From Selaginella moellendorffii (Eukaryota > Streptophyta > Lycopodiopsida > Selaginellales > Selaginellaceae): a stretch of 64,000 bases of DNA. The stretch spans positions 188,034-252,033 of the forward strand of contig NW_003314397.1 of assembly GCF_000143415.4 (NCBI RefSeq), in the 5' to 3' direction. This document shows positions 19,386 through 29,640 of this stretch, piece after piece. Position numbers and translations under genes: made by a program. How positions within the stretch are numbered: position 1 is the stretch's first letter; the number at the start of each line of letters is the position of its first letter. Below the pieces are notes generated by a model, which saw nothing but the letters and a program-made list of their open reading frames with translations, was not told the origin of the DNA and ran no database searches.

Positions 19386-21967
19386 TCACTGAATTTCTCC
19401 CCTCTTGTCCTCGAGCAGCCAAGTTTCATCCAAGTTGAATGGGGAGGGCACGGTCAATGTGGCTGCCACATAGGATTCAACATAAATGTTAAAAAAGAGT
19501 AATCCCAATCTGAGGTTGCTGTGCATCATCTTCCTTTTCCTGATAGTACAAGCAGTAGTAGCAGATGGTCCCTGATATCCAACTTTCTGACAGTTATTAT
19601 CCCTGTGTAAAAAACGTAAAATGGCAGAAAAGGCGAATATTAACCAAAACTTTCTTTGCATTTGCAAAGAATGTAAGAAAGATGCCAATGACACCTCGTC
19701 CTTGGCTGCCTGATGAATTCCAGATTCTCCAAAAAGGCTGTTACAGATTAAATGAGAAAAATAATGCGTAGAGCGAATGATTACCTTTATAAGCCAATTT
19801 TTGTGATAGACATTGAATCTTTGCACATCTATGTGCTCGCTTGCATTAAAAATCCAAGGTGTACTATTGCAGACATCTACACCCAAAAAGACACATAAAT
19901 TTCAAAGAACGAAAGAAAAAAAAAAAAAAAAAAAAACACCCTACATTGGCTTGTAAACCACCCCTTCAATGTAGAATGTTATGGTGTAAAATCCTTGGTT
20001 TCAAAGGGTGATTTTGAAATTTTTTGGCAAATGCAAGTACAAAATTGATGCATATATTTGCAAATCAAAATAAATGTCAGTAAGTGAAAATATTCATTCT
20101 CACCCTTAGAGAATTTTGGTACAGAAAGAATTGTTTTGCACCAGGATATTTTCCCACCATATGCGCATGTTCTCCACCACCCCTAATTCGAATAATCTTG
20201 AAGTCAGTCAGCAAAATAAACCATGGAAAAATTCAAAGCATACTTGAGGATCTGATTCTTGGTCTTTGATTTTCTTGAACTGAAATCACAGAGATATATA
20301 ACATAAAATATTGCAAATCTATAGAGTGCTTACTTGGTTACGAATGGATTCTTCAGATTGATAAGGACTCCATCTTGTGATTGTGCCTATGCAATATTCC
20401 CAATCCTGATGTGTACCTCTTTGGACCTCTCTCAACTCACCCCACGCTCTTCATAATCCAACTACAGTTAAGAACAAAGTGAATTCACAACCCATACAAT
20501 TTATGAGAATTTCTCTACTATGTACTGTAGGAACTATGACATCTTGCTGCGTTGTGTCACAAAGGAAGGTGTAAGAAAGTAACCCCACACTGTGTGTAAA
20601 CCTGTATTGTAACAGAAATTGGTATGGAAAAAATTCTAGTAAGTAACTCTCATACATTGCATTGTTTAGCATTTGATTACCAAGGCACAAGAAATGAACT
20701 CAAAGAACCATGAAGTTCATAGAACTTATAGCGAACCAACGAGTGGGGTAGAATGCACAATACAGCATCCCCCTTTATTTAGTGTGTGCCCCATTTGCCT
20801 ATTTGCATTTGTATGCCACTTCATTACTTACATAGGCATGCCACCTCATTACTATAAATTAAAGATTGTTCTAATATATTATTTTAAATTATTTTTAAGT
20901 ATTTAAAAGTAAAAGTCAAATATACTTCTCTCAATAAGATCAGAAAAAGAAAAAAAAACTATTTTGAGCATGATCTATATATTCCAATTTAGCCATAATA
21001 ACTAAAGAGAATGAATAAAATAAAAAAGACAAACATAAAACACAATGAGGAAAAACCCAAACCAAGTGTAAGTTATATACTATTAGCCGTTCATTCTTAT
21101 AAAATTATAGTTGTTAATATATCCGTTAACAACATCTACTAAATAAAATTTAAGGTTACTAATTTAGAATTAGTCATTAAGCATTTAAGGTGCGTCTAAG
21201 CACGCTATAGAGGAAACGAGGAGTGAGCATGGCAAAAGGGCAGCCATGTAAGAGAGGGGGGTGCTATATTGTGTATTTCTCCCCGTTTCCATCTGATAAC
21301 AGATTTCCAAAGTAAAAAGGAAGAAAAAGAAAGAGAGCACAACATACATTATCCAATCATGCAGTTGTCTTTATCCTTTTCAGTATACCCAAAAGACATG
21401 CATTCTCGCAACCGATCCTGGGTTATTCCTTGAATTGACAAACAAAGTGTTGCTCACAAGAAAATAAAAAACAACATCTCGTAAACCTTCAAACAGAAGC
21501 ATTGGCGAGCCATCAACTGGATTCTTGAGAACATTAATGTTCACGAACGTCGCTCCATGTGGTGCCTCGTCAAGCGCATTGTCAAGGAGCTCCGCTATCG
21601 CTAAGAAAGGAGCAAGATCTTAGAGTACAAAAGAATAACTAGATGAAGTACCGCCCAAAGCCCACTTGTGGCTTGTTGCATTAGAATGAAGGAACTTGGG
21701 ATGGATGCATACATGGTCCATGCTAGCTACAAGACGAAGCAAAGGGATTACCTCCATCCCAAAAAAAAATCGAAAGTGCAATTACCTCGCATCGTTTGCG
21801 TGCTGGAACCGCCGTTTTCTCCAGCTCTCCAAAACTTCTACTTCGACCTTCTTGGATACTATAGGGGCGACAGCGATTCTGTCAACTGCATCATCGTTCA
21901 GGGCAGCCTCGTCCCTGATGGGAAAAAAACTGAGGAAATCAGGAGGCATGAGCTCGATCTTTGGCAT
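19386..21967 (-). pseudogene. Degenerate MORC-family GHKL ATPase gene
   Basis: Exon-sized pieces in correct order on the minus strand match the plant MORC family. A leader exon (21967-21784, MPKIELMPPDFLSFFPIRD). Then HVCIHPKFLHSNATSHKWAL (about 21725-21668). Then AIAELLDNALDEAPHGATFV and NPVDGSPMLLFE (about 21605-21485), with the catalytic E, N and D of motif I. Then ITQDRLRECMSFGYTEKDKD (about 21425-21365), LLSYTFLCDTTQQDVIVPT (near 20550), WEYCIGTITRWSPYQSEE (near 20385), FNVYHKNWLI (near 19810) and PFWRIWNSSGSQGRGVIGI (near 19720). The DDGG of motif II is missing at an exon junction, and the usual GQYGNGFK(T/S) exon was not found in the expected gap. Both losses would abolish ATPase function. 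MORC proteins compact chromatin and support silencing. Confidence 0.72.
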
Positions 21968-22289
21968 CCTGTGCTGATCGCCTGGGCCTCATCTCCCGCC
22001 AGCTCCTCTTTGTTCAGTTGTGCTAGCTACGATCCGGCTGGCACCGGCGCCACCGGCATTGTGCTCATCCTCCTCCTCCATCCCCCTACACAAATTACGA
22101 GAACGACAGCGATATTAACGTTGGGTTATTCCCTTTTGTCAACACGAGATTTTTTGTGCAGCATTTCAGGGCGGACGTAGGCGATTGGCGTTCGTACCAT
22201 TGGACACCTACGCAATGGTATTCTTTGCTAGGAAATTTTATCAAATCAAAACATGAAGGTGGACACACCAAAGTTTCAGTTTTCTAATC

Positions 22290-22610
22290 TTAAATTGTGA
22301 TTTATGTGGATCCTTGTGTTATGTTACGTTCGGACTTCGGGAGTCTCCCAGGCTTCACGAGTACAAATTTCAGGGTTCAGTTTTACATCTGTGGCGGTAT
22401 TGTTCCTGAGTTCAACAAGAATGCAGATCGGTGTGTTTACCACGACGAGAATGTCTCAACCCACCTGAAGATTGCCGACCATGACATGAAGCACGCTGGT
22501 GGGATGGAGTTGGTCAGCCTGAGGCGCTTTAATGTCTCAGTCCGAGCTGAATAAGCGACTGGAGCTACCAAGTTTATCATCTTTGAGGACTTCGTTCTAA
22601 GTAGAGGAGG
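22290..22610 (+). pseudogene. Broken fragment of Crinkler/RHS-like gene (copy 1)
   Basis: The segment around 22340-22600 is a diverged, deleted copy of 24855-25235: shared strings include GGGAGTCTCCCAGGCTTCAC, CATCTGTGGCGGTATTGT and GACCATGACATGAAGCAC. Only the middle of the gene is present, with frame disruptions and deletions; there is no ATPase or nuclease part. The 220 bp before it (21968-22289) is unassigned. Confidence 0.8.
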
Positions 22611-22639
22611 GAAGTGAGCTCGTGGAAAACTCTCTTTTG

Positions 22640-23035
22640 TCCCCCAGAGCCAGGAAATCGTTACCCTGGAGAGTGAGCCTCTGCCAGGCAAGAAAACATC
22701 ACAAATGACTTGACGAAGTTCCGAATACGGAGTTAAGGCAGCTGGCATTTGCATGTCGGCCATCCAAAGTCTCAGCTCACTCCTCCTGTGAGAAAGATTT
22801 GATTCCATTATGCGAGAAACGAAGTAGAAAGGAGTACCTTGTCCATCCCCGAATGCAAGGTGACTACCATCAGGAGAGACGCATCAAGAAAACGAAGGAA
22901 GAAAACGCGATCCTGGGACCGGGTGGCAACCCGGTAACGAGACGATCAACCACAAACCCGTCGTGACAAGGACGACTTGCCGAGGCCGACGTAGGAGGAC
23001 CGGTGCGTGAGAGAGCGCAAAGAACACGTTGCAGT
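22640..23035 (-). pseudogene. Broken partial copy of CGEP (copy 1)
   Basis: Two blocks match the intact CGEP gene. 22652-22715 corresponds to about 17067-17130, and 22720-23035 corresponds to about 17905-18325, introns included (for example GAATGCAAGGTGACTACCATC and CAACCCGGTAACGAGACG). Intervening sequence is deleted and frames are broken. Because introns are retained the copy arose by DNA duplication, not retroposition. It abuts the Crinkler/RHS fragment directly, as in the second copy. Confidence 0.85.
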
Positions 23036-23049
23036 ACAGTAAAGCCTTC

Positions 23050-23880
23050 TGTAATGAACTGCGAAAAATGATCTCTTTTTCTTTCCTGTAACAGAAAATA
23101 GCAGACGTCAGTTCATCGTCGAAAGCATCACACAAAATTATTACCATGCAATTTATACACATCTGCCTCGTCTCGCCAAACATTTCAGGATCGCCATAGA
23201 CTTGATCAGCCACAGGACGGAACAAGCAGTTGCACAGCGACTGAACTTCCTCCTGCTTCACAGAAGCCAGTTTCAAAGCTTGCTTGTGACTCCCTTGTAG
23301 TTTGTTTATCTGGATAAAAACATATGAGAACGATTCAATCGGTGGCTGTTCTTTCTTGGCTAACCTCGTGGCGTTTCATCTCAAGAATCGCCTGCAAGAA
23401 AGAAACAGCGCTATGTTTATGCAAGAGGCTGAACGAAAAAGCTGATTACCTGATCGTTCTTCTGCGATATGAGGTGTTTCTCAATGTGTCTTCTTTCCTG
23501 GCTTCTAACTTGCGAATCTTTTCCAAAGCCGCAGTCTTCTGAGCCGCAGATTCCTGCTTGTACTCGGTAGTCTCGAGCTTCGAGCTTCTTGGTCGCCTCA
23601 GCTAGTTCACATAAATGACAACGAAGAGACATGGTTTTCAAAACTATGAAAAGACGATACCTTGTTGGACTTGATTTTCACGAGGCTGACGAGACTCTGC
23701 TCCAAAGCTTGGTGTCTTCGCTGGGCTTTACTTTCAGCGTGGCATTCTCTGATTCTTAGCTTCCAGTGCTCGTATAGCTGCTCCTCCGCCTTGGAAAGCT
23801 TGGAGTTCTACAAAACAAGACGGAAATACAAACCGCGAATTCCATACTCTTGACGTCTTGGAGCATTTTCTCTGATCAAG
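23050..23880 (-). other. Unrecognised coiled-coil locus or gene fragment
   Basis: Reading the minus strand, plausible exons with GT...AG borders encode charged helical stretches: NSKLSKAEEQLYEHWKLRIR (about 23816-23670), a segment near 23600-23450 in which the helical reading is KQESAAQKTAALEKIRKLEA, AILEMKRHE (near 23385) and KLQGSHKQALKLASVKQEEV with PVADQVYGDPEMFGETRQMC (about 23310-23150). Lysine/glutamate richness and heptad-like spacing suggest a coiled coil. No start or stop could be fixed and no family is recognised. It sits between two broken Crinkler/RHS-CGEP modules and may itself be a fragment. Confidence 0.35.
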
Positions 23881-24001
23881 CAAGAAGTCTTGAAAATATA
23901 GATCTTAAGCTCTTATTCTACTAAGTTTTTTATGATCGAAGGACGAAGGTTGCGGAAAATATCACCTGCCAACCTGGGCGCTGTAAACTATAAATCCTAA
24001 A

Positions 24002-25679
24002 GTGCCTTTCAAATATTTTTTGGATGATCGGATTTCCATTGTCCAAGGGGAAATCGATCAAGTCCAAGAAGAAATAGATAAGGTTGAGGAGCACCTGAAA
24101 TCAACAGCGGATGCCCAGGATAAGCAGTTTCTGCAAGACAGAGTAAAGCGGTTATGGAAGGACAAGCAGCTGCTGCGCAAGGAGAAGCTTATCTTACTGC
24201 AGCGGAAGGGTAATGGAGTGGCTTCTTTCTTCATTTCTATCCTTACCTTCGCTTGCAGTGCCAACGTCAACGGAGCTGAGCTTGAGGGAGAGCGACTTCA
24301 CCGTGAAGGATGGCTTCCTGAGTCTACCCTTCAAATTTAGTGAGGCTGAGATCTATGTTCGCGTTGAGTACAAGAGGCTGTTTCACAAGGTTTTCAACTC
24401 GGAGTACACGTTCACTCACATCTCTGGCAATCCGGGCATCGGCAAGTCATGTTGTTTGTGGTACTTCGTTTCACGGCTACGTGAGAAGCGCCAGGCGATT
24501 GTAGTGCAGCTCGTGGTGGCCCAACACTCCTACTTGTATTATTTCGATCCGAGTGGCAAGTGCTTCGAGGTACCAGATTTTGATGCTGCTTTAAGCTACC
24601 TTCAAATGCCGGGAACATGGTTGCTGGTTGACGAGAGGTTCACAGGCATAAGGAATTCCTTTGGCCGGTCTGTGCTCTTTGCCAGTCCAAACTCTCGGAA
24701 TGGTGCTGTGTAGGCAGAAAAGACTATGGACGAGCGATACTTCACAGAGCTGCATATGTGCGCGTGGAAGCCCGCAGAGCTTCTAGTGTGGTGGAACAAG
24801 ACATTGGGTGACGAGTTGCAGAGGACTGGATACACTTTAGCAGAGGCGGACAAGGGCTTGGGGAGTCTCCCAGGCTTCACGAGTGCTGCAAATTTCATGG
24901 CTCGGTTTTTCATCTGTGGCGGTATTGTCCGTAACTTCAAGAGCGACCTCAAGTGGGTGGTAGAGAATGCAAATCGTGCGGTGTTTTACTACTACGAGAA
25001 TCTGGCAGAGAACTTCTCAACCTACCACCGTGTGATTCCCGACCATGACATGAAGCACATTGGTGGAGTGGAGTTTGTCTCCTCCTGGTGCCTGAGGCGC
25101 TTTAACGAACTGTTTTATGAGTCCGAGGTGAATAAGCGACTGGAGCTCGTTAGCAAAACTATTTTTGTTCCAAGACTTGCTGCAGCTGCTAGAGGTGTCT
25201 TTGAGGACTTCGCTCATTCCATTCTACGTAGAGGGGGGAACTTCCGGTTGGCTGATGGTAGCATTATCATCCTTCCACCGGCAACAATCAAGCATCACTA
25301 TGGCAACAATTTCCCTTTTACCACCACGGACATGGACAAGTATGTTCTTCTTCCGAGCCAGAGCTATCCGCTGATGGACGCGCTTGCTGGTAGGTTTAAG
25401 TATCTACTTCAAGTAACTTGTTCCAAGAGTCGGTCGCCCATGTGGAAGTCCGATTATGATTCGTTGGTTGACAAATGCAGACTGCTTTGTGGGAGGGAAC
25501 CCATCTTCCTATTCGTCACTCCCGAAGGCAACTCCCAGATGCCGTATATCAAGCTCAAGGTGCCTATGAAGGATACAAATGGGAACGTTTTGCGTACACC
25601 AAATGGACGGGTCTCGTTTTCAACGGAGGACTTGAAGCATTGGAATCGGATAATTCTCAGCAGATGTTGTTCCTCATAA
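24002..25679 (+). pseudogene. Crinkler/RHS-like P-loop NTPase plus REase-fold nuclease, interrupted by an amber codon
   Basis: Exon 1 (about 24002-24209) encodes a Lys/Glu-rich coiled coil (VQEEIDKVEEHLK; RLWKDKQLLRKEKLILL) and joins at 24259 to the main exon. There a Walker A loop GNPGIGKSCCLWYF lies ~45 residues in, and WLLVDERF is a likely Walker B region. A TAG at 24711-24713 interrupts the frame; the same frame resumes at once and stays open to 25677. The second part holds PDHDMKHIGGVEF and a region with the order FPFTTTDMDKYVLLPSQ, SYPLMDALAGRFKYLLQVTC, IFLFVTPEGN, which resembles the D...QxT/K restriction-endonuclease-like core of Crinkler/RHS effectors. No in-frame ATG precedes exon 1, so the 5' end is missing or in an unseen exon. 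Family members are known as effectors and selfish-element proteins in many eukaryotes. Most likely a pseudogene. Confidence 0.62.
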
Positions 25680-25698
25680 TTGCCTGGAGCTGAAGCAG

Positions 25699-25887
25699 GT
25701 GATGGAAGATATGGAGCTTGCTGCTAAGGAGGGACAACCTTTGTTTGCTGAAGAGGAAGGAGCCTGTTTACAATGTGGGAAGCCTGAAGGGGACGGGATA
25801 GAGTGCATGGTGTGCCAGAGTTGGTATCACCAGTCATGCGCGAGTCCCATCCCTCAACAGATGTTTGTTTGCGAGATCTGCAAGTAG
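25699..25887 (+). CDS. PHD-type zinc finger segment, probably a terminal exon or fragment
   Basis: A short frame ending in TAG encodes an acidic lead-in and then CLQCGK ... CMVCQSWYHQSC ... FVCEICK, the C4-H-C3 pattern of a PHD finger (reader of histone H3 tails). It follows the nuclease-like frame by only 20 bp. CAG at 25696-25698 followed by GTG makes a usable splice acceptor in phase 0, so the finger could be spliced onto the upstream NTPase-nuclease transcript, replacing its last residues; donors at 25587 or 25611 fit phase 0 but are weak. Alternatively it is a fragment of another gene. Confidence 0.5.
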   Translation: MMEDMELAAKEGQPLFAEEEGACLQCGKPEGDGIECMVCQSWYHQSCASPIPQQMFVCEICK

Positions 25888-25899
25888 AGTAAAGAGTGC

Positions 25900-26790
25900 T
25901 GGCGTGAGGTTCCACCCTGTAGAACACATTTCGAGAGAAGGAAATTCTTTTCGTCCTGCTCTCATCACACCCCAAAGAAACCAGCCGATTGACATCTCCC
26001 GACGTGATCACGAGCTCGCCGGTAGCATACCAATCGACGACGTCTTCGCTCCAAAAGGTCCTGGTGCGTCCGGTCGTTGATGAGAGGTGGGAAATGGCGA
26101 TGTGAGTGGTTCCTTGGGTGGAGGACCCCGAGCGCTTGGAACAATGCACACAATCAGCATCACGTACGTATGCTGAAAGATGATGGCTTACGAATCGAAC
26201 ACGGTGTTAAGGCAGTTGTTTGGAGGTCCAATCAGCTCTCTGGCGTTTGCACGTCCGTGATCCCAGAGTCCCAGCTCAATCCTTGTCCCATCCTCCTGTG
26301 AGAAAGATGACTCCATTACGCAAGTTCAACCAGTATAAAGTTCGAAGAGTACCTTGTCCATCCCAACGAGTGACTGTGCGACTTGGAAGACCCCTGCAAA
26401 GTTGATCGATCCTGGTAACCCGGTAACGAGACGTTCACTCCCACAAGCCCATCGTGGAGGAAGGACGACATGCCGGGGCCGACGTAGGAAGGACGACCTG
26501 TGCGTTATGATAGAACTGCAAGTTTGGACAAGGAAAAGCAACGTAAAATCAATGCGAAGCCCAGCGAGCTTGAGCCCGGGACAAGACAGCGGTGGCAACG
26601 ATGTTCACTTTTATGATCAGGATCGTCCATATTTCTCGATTTCGGGGGTTGATTTTCAAGAGAATAGGCTATACAACGAGAAAATCAGCTAGAGGGGAAA
26701 CTAGGTGGAGAACTGGGTATCTTCCAACTAATAAAAACTCCAAGAGGAGACGATGGTCGGTTAATGCACCATGACTTAAGCCTATTGGAC
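25900..26790 (-). pseudogene. Broken partial copy of CGEP (copy 2)
   Basis: Blocks match CGEP in order: about 25905-25925 to 17265-17285, 25985-26200 to 17605-17920, 26200-26330 to 17910-18060, and 26340-26790 to 18090-18830. Shared strings include CTTGGGTGGAGGACCCCGAGCG and AGGTCCAATCAGCTCTCTGG. Introns and the 5' flank are included; several exonic deletions and stops make it non-functional. It covers more of the 5' end than copy 1. Confidence 0.88.
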
Positions 26791-27291
26791 TAGAATTCTT
26801 TGCTATGACAGGGAATTTAGTCAAATCGAAACATCACGGTAGGTCGTGGATGGATCGACGGTTATTCCGGGACACAGCCACCAAACAACATTGGATGGGA
26901 ATGCCATAGCTTCCAATCTCGATCTTAGCAAATTAATAGAGCCGGGCCACCACCACCACCACCACCACCAAAGCGAATTAAATCAAAAGGAAGGAATGCT
27001 GGCAGCACAGCGCCGCTTGTACCCTACTCCACGTAAGATTTCTCATACTTAAGTTTTATGCCAAGTGCCCATCCCGGGTGACCGGCCCTAGCCGGTAACA
27101 AAGAGACGAACGCCGCACTACTCGCGAGAGAGAGAGACTCCTTCCTCGCTCACCGCCTCTAATGCCGCCCAGTAGCTAGGGTTGATCGATCCGCGGGTAT
27201 TCCTTCCCTTCCACAGGTATGGCAATGGAGGCTTGATCGCGAATCGCGAATCGCGCGCCGCCGGCGATTCGATCGATCGCAGCGAGGTCAG
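26791..27291. other. Intergenic and GUX 5' region with CAC microsatellite
   Basis: No gene. A pure CAC run at about 26948-26969 is a microsatellite. The GC-rich, GA-containing sequence from 27061 to 27291, including GCTAGGGTTGATCG, is likely promoter and 5' UTR of the GUX gene. Confidence 0.5.
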
Positions 27292-29453
27292 ATGAGGCCG
27301 GAAGCCCGGCGCTATCGCCAGAATGGAGGCGTGTGAGTACTCCTTGATGGGATTCTAGGCTAGCGGTTTGAAATGCTTGTGTTGTTGCGGCTTTGCCAGG
27401 GATGCCGAGCTCCAGCGCAAGCGCACCAATGACAAGAAGAAGGCCGACGAGGATGATATCTCACAGCCAGGAGGAGGAGGAGGAGGAGGTGGTGGTGGCG
27501 GTGGGGTGGCGCTGCCTGTGATAAGAAGCTTTGCTCTTCGGCTCCTGGTAGTCTTGTTATTTGCGGCAGCATCCATGACCATTCTTTTCGTTCCTACGTC
27601 TACCAGAAGAGGAACGTCGCGCTCTGAAGACTCGAGGTACCAAGTTCTCTATCTTGTTCATAGGATATGTTTGAGTCGTTGCTCTCTTCCATTCCAGCTT
27701 CCAGGTCCGGGGATCCTTGCGCAACACCAGTGACGAGAAGCTCTTGCGCTGGCTGCAAGACACTGGCGAGCTGACGGCCTTGAGAAGCAGCCTGGACGTG
27801 GGTGGAGCTCTCAAGATTGGCCTCGTCAATTTCGACGACAAGTCGAGCACTCTTCCGTGGGAGGTTTTCAGCGGTGGAGAGACGCCCAGGTTGATACGCT
27901 TTGAGGCTGTCTCCGAGAACACCAGCTGGTCCGACCTCTACCCCGAGTGGATTGACGAGGAGGAGCGCTGGAACACCCCGACATGCCCACACTTTCCAAT
28001 GCCTACGAGGCACAAGAACCTCAAGCTGCACCTTGTGGCTGCAAAGGTGCCTTGTGATCGAGCCAAGGATCCGAAAGACTGGACGAGAAGTGTCAAGCGC
28101 CTACACACGCTCCTCGTCGCAGCTAGAGTTGCTCTCGACACCGGCCAGGGTCAACAAGGCTACACGTACGTGCTTCTCGACGACGAGTGCAGGCCATCTC
28201 CAAACATCTTCCCCTGCCGCGAGCTTGTCAGCCACCAAGGGAGTTTCTGGCTCTTCAAAGCCGACCTCAAGCGGCTCGAGAAGACTCTCGCGCTTCCTCC
28301 TGGATCATGCCAACTTTCGGTGCCGATAACGGGTACGTCACGTTACGTAGCAGTCTTTTCTGCTTTTTTCTTCTTCTTTTTTCTCGTCGGAAAGCCGCTG
28401 ATCGTGCTCTAGATTGCAGGTAACCGGCGTGCACCCCGCAAGCATGCGTCACGAGAGGCCTACGCAACCATCCTCCACTCAGCACAGTTCTACGTGTGTG
28501 GCGCCATCTCGCTCGCTCGGAGCATCCGAATGAGCGGGTCCAAGCGGGACCTTGTCATCCTGGTTGACGAGAACATCCATCCGCATCACAGGGAGGGGCT
28601 CGAGGCAGCCGGGTGGAGAGTGATCCAGATCCAGAGGATCAGGAATCCCAAGGCGGAGCCCGAGTCATACAACGAGTGGAACTACAGCAAGTTTCGGCTA
28701 TGGCAGCTGACCGAGTACCACAAGCTGATATACATTGACGCGGACATCATCCTGCTGCGCAACATGGACTTCCTCTTCCAGATGCCGGAGATCTCCGCGA
28801 CGGGAAACCACGAGAGCATGTTCAACTCGGGCGTCATGGTGATCGAGCCATCCAACTGCACGTTTGAGATGCTCATGCAGCAGATCAACGAGGTGGAATC
28901 GTACAACGGTGGCGACCAGGGGTACCTGAACGAGGTGTACACCTGGTGGCACAGACTGCCGAAGCACATGAACTTCCTCAAGCACTTCGGCCTCAACGAT
29001 AGCGAGGAGCTCGCGCACAGGTTGGAGCTGCTGGGAAGCGAGCCACCGGTGGTGTACGCGATGCACTTCCTCGGCCTCAAGCCGTGGCTGTGCTTCCGCG
29101 ACTACGATTGCAACTGGAACCAGCAGAAGCTGCACGAGTACGCCAACGATGCCGCGCACGCTCGCTGGTGGAGAGTTCACGACAGCATGAGCAAGAAGCT
29201 CCAGGGCTACTGCCTCCTCCGCAGCAAGCAGAAGGCGAGCCTCGAGTGGGACAGGCGGCAGGCCGAGCAGCAGCGCTTCCCGGACGGGCACTGGCGGATC
29301 AAGATCAGGGACTCGAGGCTCCGGACGTGTTTCGAGGAGTTTTGCTACTGGGAGAGTATGCTCTGGCACTGGGGCGAAGATCAGCAACAGCCTCCTCCTT
29401 CTCGTGCTGCTCTCGCGGACAACAATTCTGCTGCTGCTGTGGCCACCACCTGA
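27292..29453 (+). CDS. GUX-type xylan alpha-glucuronosyltransferase (GT8)
   Basis: Four exons. Exon 1 (27292-27336) starts MRPEARRYRQNGGV; exon 2 has a poly-Gly run followed by a membrane anchor (RLLVVLLFAAASMTILFVP), giving a type II Golgi topology. The lumenal stem has KIGLVNFDDKSSTLPWEVFS and LYPEWIDEEERWNTPTCPHF. The GT8 domain in the last exon (from about 28421) has REAYATILHSAQFYVCGAI, the DxD site LIYIDADIILLRNMDFLFQ, FNSGVMVIEPSNCTFEMLM, NGGDQGYLNEVYTWWHRLP and HFLGLKPWLCFRDYDCNW. The glycogenin-like GUX enzymes add glucuronic acid to xylan. DxD and HxxGxKPW, the metal and donor-binding motifs, are intact. The Ala/Ser-rich tail ends at TGA 29451-29453. Confidence 0.94.
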
Positions 29454-29640
29454 TCGAAAAAAGATATTTTTTTGCGATCCAGATCTTTGATCTTTGATCC
29501 AAACTCTCGGGGTTTAGTCCGTAAGATCATGAGTTCCTACGTGGCTCCTCGAGGACCCAGAAATCGAGCTATCTATCTTGGAGTTGTGGGTTTAAGGCTG
29601 TTACTTAGTGATAGTGTAGGGTGTAGTGTAGCAAGGAAGA

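Noticed and set aside
24711..24713. TAG in the Crinkler/RHS-like gene as a programmed readthrough or short intron border
   Set aside because: Frame is identical on both sides, which leaves no room for an intron, and there is no recoding context; plain nonsense mutation is simpler.
26846..27052. 68-codon frame with a His run
   Set aside because: The histidines are a CAC microsatellite; no conserved sequence around it.
28698..29387. 229-codon frame antisense to the GUX gene
   Set aside because: GC-rich coding sequence leaves the opposite strand open; translation is low-complexity and has no family match, while the plus strand is clearly GT8.
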